Counted from the stretch's first letter, positions 33,509 to 41,964 are shown. The stretch: 64,000 nt of DNA from JASBYZ01 sp029983705 (GCA_965119715.1 OZ221969.1:682001-746000); one strand, 5' to 3'. Numbers and translations are program-made. The notes: generated by a model from the letters alone, not told the origin.

Positions 33509-34588
33509 ATGAAGTCAGAAGACAAGCAATTTTTGCAAGATTTAATTGAGCATCCTTCTCCATCAGGCTATGAGCAGCCAGTGGCTGAGGTTTTGCGTAA
33601 TCGCCTTGCTAAGAGTGCTGATAGTGTTGAGACCAACGAGATGGGCTCTGTGCACGGTACCCTTAAAGGTTCAGGAGAGGCTCCATCTGTAATTGTTGCA
33701 GCTCATATTGATGAAATTGGATTTATGGTGAGCTACATCGATGACGATGGATTCATCTACTTTAAGGCAGTAGGTGGTATTGATGCTGCAATTTTGCCAG
33801 GTCTTCGTGTTGATCTCTATGCTACTGGAAGCGGTAAGACAGAAAAGATTAGAGGCGTGCTTGGCAGAAAACCAATACACCTTCTCCCACCTGAAGAGCG
33901 CAAAGACGTGACCCCAATTGATAAGCTCCACATTGACCTCATGCTCGACAAAGAAGAGATTAAAAAGCGCGTAAGAATTGGTGATATTGCTACCTTTGGT
34001 GTTGGCTTTGAAGAATCAGAAGGCGGCCTGGCTGTTTCTCGTGCATTTGACGATAAGTCCTGTGTATGGGTGGGAACGCGCGTACTTGAAGAGCTTAAAA
34101 AGCTTGGCAAGCAAAAGGCAGACTACACCTTTGCCGGAACTGTTCAAGAAGAAATTGGACTCAGAGGCGGACAGACTTCTGGCTATGCAGTGGATGCAGA
34201 TGTAAACATTGCAATTGATGTTACCCATGCAACTGATTATCCGGGTATTGAGAAAAGCAAGTATGGTGACATTAAACTTGGTGCGGGCCCTGTAATTTCT
34301 CGCGGACCAAATATCAATCCAGTACTTTTTGATCGCTTGGTAGCTGCAGCTGAGAAAGCTCAAGTTCCTTATCAAATTGAGGCACAGCCTCGTGGAACCG
34401 GAACTGATGCAAATGCAATGCAGCTTAACCGTGGAGGTAAGGCCACTGCACTCCTAAGTGTGCCACTACGCTATATGCATACGCCTACTGAGGTTATTAG
34501 CCTCGAGGATTTAGAGAACACCGTTAAGCTTCTCACTCAGTTTGTAGCTGACTTAGACGAGAGCTGCGATTTTGTTCCACATATTTAA
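33509..34588 (+). CDS. M42-family metallo-aminopeptidase (glutamyl aminopeptidase/endoglucanase-like)
   Basis: The 359-residue product shows M42 features: AAHIDEIGFMV (metal-binding His and Asp), the inserted beta-domain around GRKPIHLLPPEER, SRAFDDKSC (bridging Asp), the catalytic pair in GTVQEEIGLRGGQTS, and the C-terminal metal ligand region with RYMHTPTEV. Such enzymes form tetrahedral 12-mers in the cytoplasm and trim peptides. ATG at 33509 is preferred because AGGAGAG lies just upstream; an earlier ATG at 33488 has no good ribosome site. Confidence 0.92.
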   Translation: MKSEDKQFLQDLIEHPSPSGYEQPVAEVLRNRLAKSADSVETNEMGSVHGTLKGSGEAPSVIVAAHIDEIGFMVSYIDDDGFIYFKAVGGIDAAILPGLRVDLYATGSGKTEKIRGVLGRKPIHLLPPEERKDVTPIDKLHIDLMLDKEEIKKRVRIGDIATFGVGFEESEGGLAVSRAFDDKSCVWVGTRVLEELKKLGKQKADYTFAGTVQEEIGLRGGQTSGYAVDADVNIAIDVTHATDYPGIEKSKYGDIKLGAGPVISRGPNINPVLFDRLVAAAEKAQVPYQIEAQPRGTGTDANAMQLNRGGKATALLSVPLRYMHTPTEVISLEDLENTVKLLTQFVADLDESCDFVPHI

Positions 34589-34614
34589 TTGATATAACAG
34601 GAAGAGTTTTAGTT

Positions 34615-35439
34615 TTGGCGATATTTACCCTAGAGCAACTTAAATTGGCTGAAAGCTTTATTCAGGACAATAAGATAAATGAGATAGTGCCAGTATTTGA
34701 AGGTATAGTAAAAGACATTAAAGAGGCCCAAGAGAGCGAATTTAAAAGCACAGATGAGGTACAGTATTTTTGCTTTGAGAATTTGCTTGAAAAACTCATC
34801 TACAAAAAGGTTGAAGATGACCCTCGTGAGCTTATTGATGTAGACCTGCCTTTTGATAGGGTTTATTCTGACTTAGCCTTTTGCTACATTCAGCTCCAAA
34901 ATTATGATGGAGCGCGTGAAGCGCTTGCGCAGGCGGTTAGATGGAACCCTATTAACTGTGCGTATCGTTTAAACTTGGCTGAGCTCTACAGGGTATCTGA
35001 GAAGGCAGAAGAGTGGCTGGGACTGAGCTATTCTGTCTTTGATAGAGCTTATCACCCTGAGCATATTGTTCAGGCCTACATGAACTTTATTCCGTATATG
35101 ATTAACTTGAAAAAAGTTTCCACGGCTGCTGCTCTTACCAAGGCAGCCTTGGAGCTTTTACCTGATGAGCCGAGCGTTAACGAGGCAGCAGATGCACTTA
35201 AGGATGCAGGTAGTGATCCAAGAACTATGGATAGTAACCTTGCAGAGCAGCTCTTAGAAGAGATGCAAATTCCTGAAGGAGCCAATGCAACGGTAATTAT
35301 AACTGCCTTAATCTGTAGTGAACAGGCAAAGGAACAAGGTAAGCAGGAACTTGTAGATTACTTTGAAGAAATTGCAGGACGACTTGCGAGTCAAGAGACT
35401 GTTGAGACCTTGCGTGCACTTGTACAAGATACGAAATAA
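34615..35439 (+). CDS. TPR-like protein of unknown function
   Basis: The 274-residue protein is helical throughout, with tetratricopeptide-like segments at about residues 84-120 (RVYSDLAFCYIQLQNYDGAREALAQAVRWNP is TPR-like) and weaker ones after. No signal peptide or membrane segment is seen. The start is TTG at 34615, with AGGAAGAG about eight bases upstream. It lies between the M42 peptidase and smpB, 13 bases before the latter, so it is probably co-transcribed. No specific role can be given. Confidence 0.8.
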   Translation: MAIFTLEQLKLAESFIQDNKINEIVPVFEGIVKDIKEAQESEFKSTDEVQYFCFENLLEKLIYKKVEDDPRELIDVDLPFDRVYSDLAFCYIQLQNYDGAREALAQAVRWNPINCAYRLNLAELYRVSEKAEEWLGLSYSVFDRAYHPEHIVQAYMNFIPYMINLKKVSTAAALTKAALELLPDEPSVNEAADALKDAGSDPRTMDSNLAEQLLEEMQIPEGANATVIITALICSEQAKEQGKQELVDYFEEIAGRLASQETVETLRALVQDTK

Positions 35440-35452
35440 TAAAGAGTAATAC

Positions 35453-35920
35453 ATGAGTAAACGTGATACAAAACTTATCGCTAAAAATAGAAGCGCCTAC
35501 CACGAGTATGAGATACTTGAAAAGTTTGAGGCAGGAATTGTGCTTTCTGGTACCGAGGTAAAATCGCTTCGCGAAAATAACTGCCAGATAACGGATTCTT
35601 TTGCGCTTATTCGCAAAGGTGAAGCCTGGCTTATGAATGTCTATATTGCTCCGTATTCGCACGGTAATATTGCAAATGTGGACTCTAATAGAAGAAGAAA
35701 GCTCCTGCTTCATAAAAGTCAAATTAGGTATTTGATTGGCAAGACTCAAGAAAATGGGCATGCCTTAATTCCGCTTGCAATGTATTTTGACGAGAATAAC
35801 CGTGTCAAGCTTTCTATTGGTCTTGGCAAGGGCAAAAAGCTTTGGGATAAGCGTCGTGATATGGCAAAGCGTGACAGCGATAGAGAAATCAGACGAGAAC
35901 TTAAGATGAGAAATCAGTAA
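35453..35920 (+). CDS. smpB: SsrA-binding protein SmpB
   Basis: SmpB binds tmRNA and places it in stalled ribosomes (trans-translation). The 155-residue product has the typical IAKNRSAYHEYEI start, LSGTEVKSLRENNCQ, the FLI/LL-type beta-barrel region and the basic C-terminal tail (GKGKKLWDKRRDMAKRD) that mimics an mRNA-tRNA element in the A site. The tmRNA gene lies 3.7 kb downstream and RNase R 2 kb upstream, so all three trans-translation partners are near each other. Confidence 0.96.
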   Translation: MSKRDTKLIAKNRSAYHEYEILEKFEAGIVLSGTEVKSLRENNCQITDSFALIRKGEAWLMNVYIAPYSHGNIANVDSNRRRKLLLHKSQIRYLIGKTQENGHALIPLAMYFDENNRVKLSIGLGKGKKLWDKRRDMAKRDSDREIRRELKMRNQ

Positions 35921-35944
35921 GCGCGCTTTTTTATTGGAGGAGTT

Positions 35945-36886
35945 TTGGACGAGCGTTTTGATGAATCAAATAATAAGCCTGAGGAGAGCTCTCAGGAGTT
36001 AAAGAAAATTGATTCACAAAGGTATATTCTGCAAGAAGCTGGTCCAGAAGAGCAAAAGCGCACTTCTTTTCAGGAGCTTGACGGGACTCCAAGTCCGTAT
36101 ATGAATGGAGCTTTGGGTCTTGACCGTAGAAGTGAAAGTTCTCACTCTACAGGCTCAATAGATGGCACTAAAGGCTTTAGTAGCAAAACAACAATTATAT
36201 TAGCCTTGGTGCTCACGGCTTTAATAGCAATATTAGCCTTCATTTTATATGCTCGCTTTACCCATCAAGATGTCCCTCGCTTTGATTACTTTGTATCAAA
36301 CAATCAAGAAGCATTTAACGAGAGCCTTAAGCGCTCTAACTACAGCAACAATCAAATATTTGCATTTGGCTCTAACTATGTAGCAAGCCAAATTCCCAAT
36401 AACTCTGAAGAAGATGAAGACATAGTTGCAAGTCTTAAAGAGCAGTTTTCTGTTCAAGATATGTTTATGAGCGCTATTAAGGGCAACGGACTTGTTAAGA
36501 CCTTTGATACCTTAAGGGCAGGCGAATCAATAGGTCTTACCGTATGTTTAGCAGATCAGTTTGCAGATCTTCTTAAAATTAGGCCTCCTGAAAGGGATAA
36601 TGATTTAGATATCAGGCTTGCTATTTTTAGTCAATCAGTTAAGACTGATAGACTGGAGAAGAACTTAGAAGACTTCTGCAAAGACCAAGGACTTCTAGAA
36701 GGTAAGTCACTTAATGATTATGTCTTAAGTGGTGAAAGAAAGCCTGGAGAAGTCTACTATGGTGGCCAGCTTGAAAATGGAAACAGCTGGAAAATTATCC
36801 TTAGAGAAGGTAGTGAAGAAAGTCAGATTTTACTAATTATTAGCGATAGTATTGACACAATCACTTGGCTAGGGGATAAAATATAG
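35945..36886 (+). CDS. Single-pass membrane protein of unknown function
   Basis: The 313-residue protein has a charged, probably disordered cytoplasmic N-terminus of about 80 residues, one membrane helix at about residues 82-104 and an extracellular domain with no motif I recognise. Start is TTG at 35945, supported by GGAGG at 35937-35941; no in-frame ATG is near. It sits 24 bases after smpB and precedes a redox gene by about 35 bases. No family is assigned. Confidence 0.75.
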   Translation: MDERFDESNNKPEESSQELKKIDSQRYILQEAGPEEQKRTSFQELDGTPSPYMNGALGLDRRSESSHSTGSIDGTKGFSSKTTIILALVLTALIAILAFILYARFTHQDVPRFDYFVSNNQEAFNESLKRSNYSNNQIFAFGSNYVASQIPNNSEEDEDIVASLKEQFSVQDMFMSAIKGNGLVKTFDTLRAGESIGLTVCLADQFADLLKIRPPERDNDLDIRLAIFSQSVKTDRLEKNLEDFCKDQGLLEGKSLNDYVLSGERKPGEVYYGGQLENGNSWKIILREGSEESQILLIISDSIDTITWLGDKI

Positions 36887-36921
36887 GAAGAATTATCAGT
36901 TTAGATGAGGGAGACTTGCGC

Positions 36922-37599
36922 GTGGGAATCGAAAAGAAAGCGTTTCACCAGTTAAGTTATGGTTTGTATCTTGCCGCTGGCGAGTATGAGGATAAGCGTG
37001 CTGCCTGTGTAATTAATACGGCTGTTCAAGTGAGCTCTGATCCGTTTCAGCTTATTATTATCGTAAACAAAGATAATCACACCCATGAGCTTATTGAGAA
37101 GTCACAAAAATTTGTTGTGATGACACTCAATCAGCACTGTGATATGGACTTTATTAAAAACTTTGGATTCCAATCATCTAAAGATGTTGATAAATTTGCA
37201 GCGTATAAGACTGGTTCTACAACATCTGGCTTAAGCTTTGTAGATTGCAATCAAGTTTCAGCAGTATTTGAATGCAAGGTCACTGGCGAGCTTGATGGTC
37301 ATACCCATAGCATTTTCTTAGGCGAAGTTGTCGAGGCCTTTGAGCATGACACGACAGAAAAACCTCTTACCTACAGTTACTACAGAGGTACGCTCAAGGG
37401 TAAGACTCCGCCAAAAGCTTCATCATATGTTGGGGATGAGCCGGAGCACACTGAATATGAAGGTGCTCAAAAGGGAATACACAGATTTGAATGTCAAATA
37501 TGCGGTTACGTATATGAGACAGAAGAGGAAGAGCTTCCAGAGAGCTTTATTTGTCCTTTGTGTAAAGCTCCAAAAGAAAAATTTAAGAAAATCGCTTAA
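36922..37599 (+). CDS. Flavin reductase-rubredoxin fusion (high-molecular-weight rubredoxin type)
   Basis: Residues 1-165 form an FMN-binding flavin reductase domain, and residues from about 187 form a rubredoxin domain with the paired iron ligands CQICGY and CPLCKAP. Fusions of this kind (Hrb) carry electrons from NAD(P)H to flavodiiron oxygen or nitric oxide reductases in strict anaerobes; that role is inferred here. The GTG at 36922 is chosen because GAGGGAG is eight bases upstream; TTG at 36916 is too close to it. A free-standing rubredoxin follows at 43 bases. No flavodiiron protein is in the window. Confidence 0.88.
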   Translation: MGIEKKAFHQLSYGLYLAAGEYEDKRAACVINTAVQVSSDPFQLIIIVNKDNHTHELIEKSQKFVVMTLNQHCDMDFIKNFGFQSSKDVDKFAAYKTGSTTSGLSFVDCNQVSAVFECKVTGELDGHTHSIFLGEVVEAFEHDTTEKPLTYSYYRGTLKGKTPPKASSYVGDEPEHTEYEGAQKGIHRFECQICGYVYETEEEELPESFICPLCKAPKEKFKKIA

Positions 37600-37642
37600 A
37601 TTTTTCTGGGAAGAATATTTTATTGGAGAGAAAGGGATTTAG

Positions 37643-37768
37643 ATGAACAAGTTTAAATGCATGCTTTGCGGCTATGTACACGAGACTGAGGCAGATGAGC
37701 TTCCAGAGGACTTCAAGTGCCCTGTATGTGGCGCTCCTGCTAGTCAGTTCAAAAAGGTTGAAGAGTAA
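37643..37768 (+). CDS. Small rubredoxin
   Basis: This 41-residue protein consists only of a rubredoxin knuckle pair: CMLCGY near residue 6 and CPVCGAP near residue 26. It is shorter than classical rubredoxins (about 52) and closely resembles the C-terminal domain of the preceding fusion, suggesting a duplication. ATG at 37643 follows an AAAGGGA site. A strong terminator comes right after. Likely a soluble one-electron carrier in oxygen or nitric oxide defence. Confidence 0.9.
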   Translation: MNKFKCMLCGYVHETEADELPEDFKCPVCGAPASQFKKVEE

Positions 37769-37779
37769 GTAAAAAGAAC

Positions 37780-37822
37780 TCCCCTTGCAAAATCTTATAA
37801 AGGTTAAGCAAGGGGATTTTTA
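37780..37822 (+). terminator. Intrinsic terminator after the rubredoxin genes
   Basis: TCCCCTTGC at 37780-37788 pairs perfectly with GCAAGGGGA at 37808-37816, followed by TTTTTATT. It ends the rightward unit and faces the convergent GH2 gene. Confidence 0.85.
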
Positions 37823-37849
37823 TTGCCTAAATCCTATAGGGCTGGCTTA

Positions 37850-39472
37850 TTAAAATTCTTTTCCGTCAAGCATGTGCCATCTAACTCTAAGTGTGTAAGC
37901 TGAGGTTTTAGCATCGCGCTCACGAGTAAATACTCCTGAGGTTTTAATTGGACTCTTCTGGCCTTTAGCAGCAAGCTTGTAATCAGCCAAACTGCTTAGT
38001 ACCTCACCAATAATATATTCATTAGCGTCAAAGTTATATCCAAGCTGTGCGAGAGCTGATACTTGGAAATCTTCTGAGTAAATATCTTCAAAGTATGAGC
38101 GAGAAGCAGCTGGAGCCTCTGGGGCAAAGTTGAACGCAAGTAGTGGCTTGGTGTGATTTTTGCTTATCTCATTAATCTTAGCGATATAGTTTGAAACAAA
38201 GCTTGCCACATCTGAAGCTTCCTTATTGCTACAGCACATGTCGAGTACTAATACATCACCATACTCAACAAAATCTTTTGCCTTAGATGCACCGCACTTT
38301 ACAAAAATTGGTCTATGAGCAGGGTCAAGCTCTCTGATGAGGTCAATACGCTCATCGAGTTTATCTTTTGTATCCTCGCAGGCATGAATCATCCAAGCAA
38401 CAAGAGAAGGATGGTTTTGTTTGATGCTGATTTGAGCTTTAAGAGCTTCTGTATCAAAGTTTGAGATACCTTCAATGGCAAGAATTCCATTCTTATCAGC
38501 CCAGTTTAAGAGCTCTTCTGGAAGCTTTGAAGTTGTTGAGGTGATGCAATTTGCGCCCATCCAAGTCATAAGCTCAATATCATGTGCAAGCTGGGTGTCG
38601 CTTACGCTTCTGCCGCTTAATGGATAATCCTTGATATAGTTAAAGCCGTGGAGCTTAACAGGATTGCTGTTTAGAAGCAGCTGGTTTTCTAAGATGATTG
38701 AGCTTCTAATACCAAGTTGCTGCTCATAATAGTCATCGCCAAACTCTACGCAGAAGGTGTAAAGATAAGGCATATCAAGGGACCACAGCGTTGGTCTATC
38801 AAGCTTGAAGCTATCAGTAAGTTTATCTGACTCAAATACCTTATCGCCCTTGAAGTTTTTAAGCACAATCTTTACCGGAGCTACCTGCTCTTCACTCGTA
38901 ATTACCTCGTATTCGCACTGAGCAAAGTCAACGCCACCGGTTGCAAGGGGAGTAATGCCCTTGGTAATAAACTTGATTTCTTTAATGTAGTTTGAAGGAC
39001 GAATTTCAAGAGAGACTTTTCCGTCAATACCCTTATAGTCATAAAGTTTAGAATCACTTGCCTTGCCACTAACGCGAACGCTTAAGAGCTGGGAAGTTCC
39101 TTCTTTAAGAGCATTTGTAACGTCAAACTCAAAGCTTGACTCAGCGCCCTCATGACTGCCCACTTCTTTGTCGTTAATATAAACATGTGCAGTGTGGCTA
39201 ACCGATTCAAAAACTAAAAATGCTTTGGTATTTTGGCCAAGTTTTGGAGCTATAAATGATCTTTGGTACCACACAGGCTCCGTATTCTGGTGAATATCAA
39301 GGTTTGCAGTGATGTCGTTATAGGAGGCAGGAACTGGCATAGGCCTCGCAGCGTAGAGCTTTGACTCCATCCAAAGGCCATCGACACCCTCGTTATCCTC
39401 GTCTAATTTAAAATCCCAAATACCATTTAGATCAATTGTTTGTCTAAAGTTTTGCTGTGTTTTAGCAAGCAT
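37850..39472 (-). CDS. Beta-glucuronidase-like GH2 protein, catalytic residues absent
   Basis: The 540-residue protein has the GH2 order: sugar-binding jelly roll (IDLNGIWDFKLD near residue 13, VWYQRSF near 67), immunoglobulin-like domain, and a TIM barrel from about residue 270 with clear beta-glucuronidase likeness (LHGFNYIKD, NHPSLVAW, and GVFTRERDAKTSAY at the end). By hand alignment to E. coli UidA, the acid/base Glu413 position is Cys365, the nucleophile Glu504 position is Asn448, and the NxK motif and SHYP are also lost. No signal peptide. Start ATG at 39472 after GAGGAG; TTG at 39484 is rejected. It may be a binding protein or have another activity. Confidence 0.85.
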   Translation of the reverse strand: MLAKTQQNFRQTIDLNGIWDFKLDEDNEGVDGLWMESKLYAARPMPVPASYNDITANLDIHQNTEPVWYQRSFIAPKLGQNTKAFLVFESVSHTAHVYINDKEVGSHEGAESSFEFDVTNALKEGTSQLLSVRVSGKASDSKLYDYKGIDGKVSLEIRPSNYIKEIKFITKGITPLATGGVDFAQCEYEVITSEEQVAPVKIVLKNFKGDKVFESDKLTDSFKLDRPTLWSLDMPYLYTFCVEFGDDYYEQQLGIRSSIILENQLLLNSNPVKLHGFNYIKDYPLSGRSVSDTQLAHDIELMTWMGANCITSTTSKLPEELLNWADKNGILAIEGISNFDTEALKAQISIKQNHPSLVAWMIHACEDTKDKLDERIDLIRELDPAHRPIFVKCGASKAKDFVEYGDVLVLDMCCSNKEASDVASFVSNYIAKINEISKNHTKPLLAFNFAPEAPAASRSYFEDIYSEDFQVSALAQLGYNFDANEYIIGEVLSSLADYKLAAKGQKSPIKTSGVFTRERDAKTSAYTLRVRWHMLDGKEF

Positions 39473-39559
39473 AGCTCTCCTCAAGTCTGTTTATCATAGT
39501 GCTATCTTTCTTTCTACAAGTTTAACGCACATCAGTGGAATAATGTGGGCTAAACGTGG

Positions 39560-39565
39560 TATAAT
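39560..39565 (+). promoter_or_regulatory. Candidate -10 element of ssrA
   Basis: A TATAAT hexamer lies 68 bases before the mature tmRNA 5' end. No good -35 is seen at 16-18 bases. Confidence 0.4.
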
Positions 39566-39632
39566 AACTAATCCAGTTAAAGACTGGAATTGAATCTTGA
39601 AAACGCTCGAAATTTTGAGCTTCTCTTTTGAG

Positions 39633-39991
39633 GGGGCGATTGGTTTCGACATGATAGTGCAAAGAGAGGAAGCAAGTCGTGGTCGCCTTGCCACGTTAAA
39701 CAGGGGCACTTGTCAAAAATAAATGACAACAATAGATTTGCCCTCGCTGCTTAAACTTTAGTTGCAGCGACGTCTCGTTAGAATTTAACTCCGCTTCTAG
39801 CCATAGACGCCATTTTTAGGGGTTTGCACCAAAGGACGTAGTCAGTATGCCTTTGGCTAAGATAGAACTGACTAGGTATTTGCTCGTGGTCCACCATATA
39901 GGCAGATACCAAAACTTTTATGGTGGATAAGCTTGTAGAAGCTCTTAATGTTCTAGCATGGACCGGAGTTCGACTCTCCGCGCCTCCACCA
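39633..39991 (+). ncRNA. ssrA: Transfer-messenger RNA (tmRNA)
   Basis: The 5' end GGGGGCGATTGGTTTCGAC and the 3' end with T-arm GGAGTTCGACTCTCC and CGCCTCCACCA form the tRNA-like part, the GGGGGCG and CGCCTCC arms pairing. The gene-encoded CCA is present at the end. The tag reading frame ends GCC CTC GCT GCT TAA (39740-39754), giving the conserved ALAA ending; reading back in frame gives SKINDNNRFALAA, with the exact resume codon uncertain. It rescues stalled ribosomes with SmpB (35453-35920). Confidence 0.95.
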
Positions 39992-40079
39992 TTTCGATAA
40001 AAACAGTTTATCAACGGTAGAGTTGATTTTTTTCTTTCGCAGTAGAATATTTATAAAAGCTTGATTTTGGGGAGTTCCA

Positions 40080-40604
40080 ATGGCTGAGAATTTTAAAGAA
40101 TTCAAACATCAAAAGAATTCTAATCTGAGTTATTTTATTTTCATAGTATATTTACTTCTTTTAATTTGGCTTATACTTTTTAAATTTGATTTTGCACTTC
40201 CACAGTGGAGGCAATCAAGCATAAATTTAATTCCGTTTGCACAATCAATGAGTGTTAATGGAGAAATAGTCTATTTTGAATTGGTTACAAACGCTATCGC
40301 ATTTATGCCTCTAGGTATTTACATGATGGTATTTAATAAGCCATCTAATTTGCTTCTTAAAATAGTCACTGCTCTGTTATTGAGCTTATCATTTGAAATA
40401 ATTCAGTATGTGTTAGGCATTGGTGTTAGCGATATAACTGATGTCATAATGAATACGCTCGGTGCAGTTCTTGGCATAATATTCTATATGGTTTTATCAA
40501 AATTTCTCAAACGTTCATCTGAAAAGATTATTAATATAGTTTTGCTTGTGCTAATTGTTGCTTTCTGTGCCATATGGTCATTTTTATTAATTGCAAATAT
40601 GTAA
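40080..40604 (+). CDS. VanZ-like membrane protein
   Basis: The 174-residue protein has about five membrane helices and the VanZ pattern: NLIPF near residue 58, an acidic residue in a helix followed by NAIAFMPLG, SLSFEIIQ and DITDVIMNTLGAVLG. VanZ proteins are linked to low-level teicoplanin resistance and surface changes, but most chromosomal members have no known role. The region is AT-richer than the housekeeping genes before it. GGGGAG precedes the ATG. Confidence 0.85.
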   Translation: MAENFKEFKHQKNSNLSYFIFIVYLLLLIWLILFKFDFALPQWRQSSINLIPFAQSMSVNGEIVYFELVTNAIAFMPLGIYMMVFNKPSNLLLKIVTALLLSLSFEIIQYVLGIGVSDITDVIMNTLGAVLGIIFYMVLSKFLKRSSEKIINIVLLVLIVAFCAIWSFLLIANM

Positions 40605-40625
40605 CTGTAAACTTAGTTTGATATC

Positions 40626-40892
40626 TTATTGAAAATTAAAAACTAACTTAAATGGCGTTTTAACTTTTATAATAATGGATTTTGGGGCATCTCCATATGT
40701 TTCTTTAAAATCCATGATCGTTGCACCAGCAAAGCCTCCATCGGGATCTCCATACATAACATCAATATGGCCATCTGCTAATTCTGGCACAGTGCAATTA
40801 CCCAATTGATAGTACCCATACCCTACGTATAAAGTATCAGTGAGGGGTTCATATCCCAGTCTATTTTCTTCATTAATGAAATAAGTTTTCAT
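40626..40892 (-). CDS. Small hypothetical protein
   Basis: The 88-residue product is acidic and Gly/Tyr-rich, with two short beta-like segments (LTDTLYVGYGYYQLG and GGFAGATIMDF). The pattern faintly recalls DUF2283-type single-domain proteins, but the match is weak. No membrane segment or signal is seen. It converges on the VanZ-like gene and has no clear operon partner. Function unknown. Confidence 0.55.
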   Translation of the reverse strand: MKTYFINEENRLGYEPLTDTLYVGYGYYQLGNCTVPELADGHIDVMYGDPDGGFAGATIMDFKETYGDAPKSIIIKVKTPFKLVFNFQ

Positions 40893-41015
40893 AATTGGTT
40901 CCTTGGGTTAATGTAAATAGTCTCACCAGAAACAGGCTTACCGTTGTTTCTTTACTAAAATTCATAGTATCTCATGCGTGCTTTAAGGTCTCTATTGATA
41001 TACATCTTTAAAATA

Positions 41016-41041
41016 AAACCTTAATTATATGAGGAGTCTTG
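41016..41041. repeat. Left copy of 26-bp direct repeat bracketing the CoA-pathway block
   Basis: These 26 bases (AAACCTTAATTATATG followed by AGGAGTCTTG) are identical to 58500-58525, in the same orientation, with some similarity continuing to the right. On the minus strand the left copy encodes an ending HLQDSSYN and stop, the same as the C-terminus of the AraC protein at the right copy, but here it lies just downstream of the TetR stop in a different frame. It may be a relic of a lost gene end. Confidence 0.85.
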
Positions 41042-41075
41042 TAAGTGCTTTTGTTTCACTGGAATCCATAGACGT

Positions 41076-41762
41076 TTAGTTTCTTTTGTGGGGATGTTTA
41101 AGTGTGGAATCAAGAATGTTGTAGTTAGAAGATTTAAGCATTCGATATAAATCTACATATATAGAGTTCCAAATGAAGTCCATAGAAGGGTTGTTCATCA
41201 AAGAGGCTAAATCTATATTGTTGAAAAGACTTACCTGAATAATGTCATTAATAAATTTACAGCGACATTGAACTAAAGTAGTCCAAACGTCTTCATGTAC
41301 TCTGCGGTTGCCCAAGATGTACTTTAAATCATGCTCGATTTCCTTTTTCCATAATTTATCAAAATAGCTAATAAGAGTGTAGTTGGTTGGACTAAACACT
41401 TTTTTATATACTTCATATCTCTTGTTTAATACGCTTAATAATGCATTGAAAAAAGGGCCACTATCAATCATGTGTGCTCCCGCTTCTATAAAAGTATAGT
41501 AAGCAAGTTCACCAAAATTTTCTGATTTATAAATCACAAGGTTTTTGCCAGGGACAATCTCACGCAATTCCTGATCTAAATCTCTCATAAAAAGATAGGC
41601 ACAAATATCAAATTTGTTTGCAAAGTAGTAATAAAAGGTGTTGCGATTAAAACCCGCACGATTGATGAGATTAACTATTTTTATATCATTAAGGCTAGAG
41701 CTGGTAATCTCTTCAATAAATTCATTAATCAGCAAATCGAGAGCACTATCTTTTGATTTCAT
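41076..41762 (-). CDS. TetR-family transcriptional regulator
   Basis: The 228-residue protein has an N-terminal TetR helix-turn-helix (SSLNDIKIVNLINRAGFNRNTFYYYFANKFDI, with the typical FYYYF segment around residues 43-48) and a helical ligand-binding domain. It is divergent from the CoA-transferase gene at 41965 and shares a 200-base control region with it, so it probably controls that cluster, perhaps with an acyl-CoA or hydroxy acid as ligand. The inference rests on position. Confidence 0.88.
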   Translation of the reverse strand: MKSKDSALDLLINEFIEEITSSSLNDIKIVNLINRAGFNRNTFYYYFANKFDICAYLFMRDLDQELREIVPGKNLVIYKSENFGELAYYTFIEAGAHMIDSGPFFNALLSVLNKRYEVYKKVFSPTNYTLISYFDKLWKKEIEHDLKYILGNRRVHEDVWTTLVQCRCKFINDIIQVSLFNNIDLASLMNNPSMDFIWNSIYVDLYRMLKSSNYNILDSTLKHPHKRN

Positions 41763-41823
41763 GTTACATGGAGCCCCCTTATCGTTAATTTCCCTTTATT
41801 AATAATAATAAAAAATAGTCTAA

Positions 41824-41836
41824 GTTTGATACAAAC
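41824..41836. promoter_or_regulatory. Candidate operator between tetR and the pathway cluster
   Basis: GTTTG-ATA-CAAAC is a perfect inverted repeat in the divergent intergenic region. TetR proteins usually bind short palindromes near their own start, so it is a candidate site. AT-rich surroundings make chance occurrence possible. Confidence 0.35.
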
Positions 41837-41964
41837 AAAATGAAAAAAAGCTCAAAGCCAACCAGACAAAATCTTCACAATGTCTGTTATTTACTCTACG
41901 AAAAGAATACATAATTTATATCAAGGGAGCCATGTCTTATGGCAATTCATCATAAGGAGGATAA

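Noticed and set aside
39778..40014. Leftward open frame across the tmRNA 3' half
   Set aside because: It overlaps the tRNA-like domain of tmRNA; the protein sequence is the well-known artefact of that RNA.
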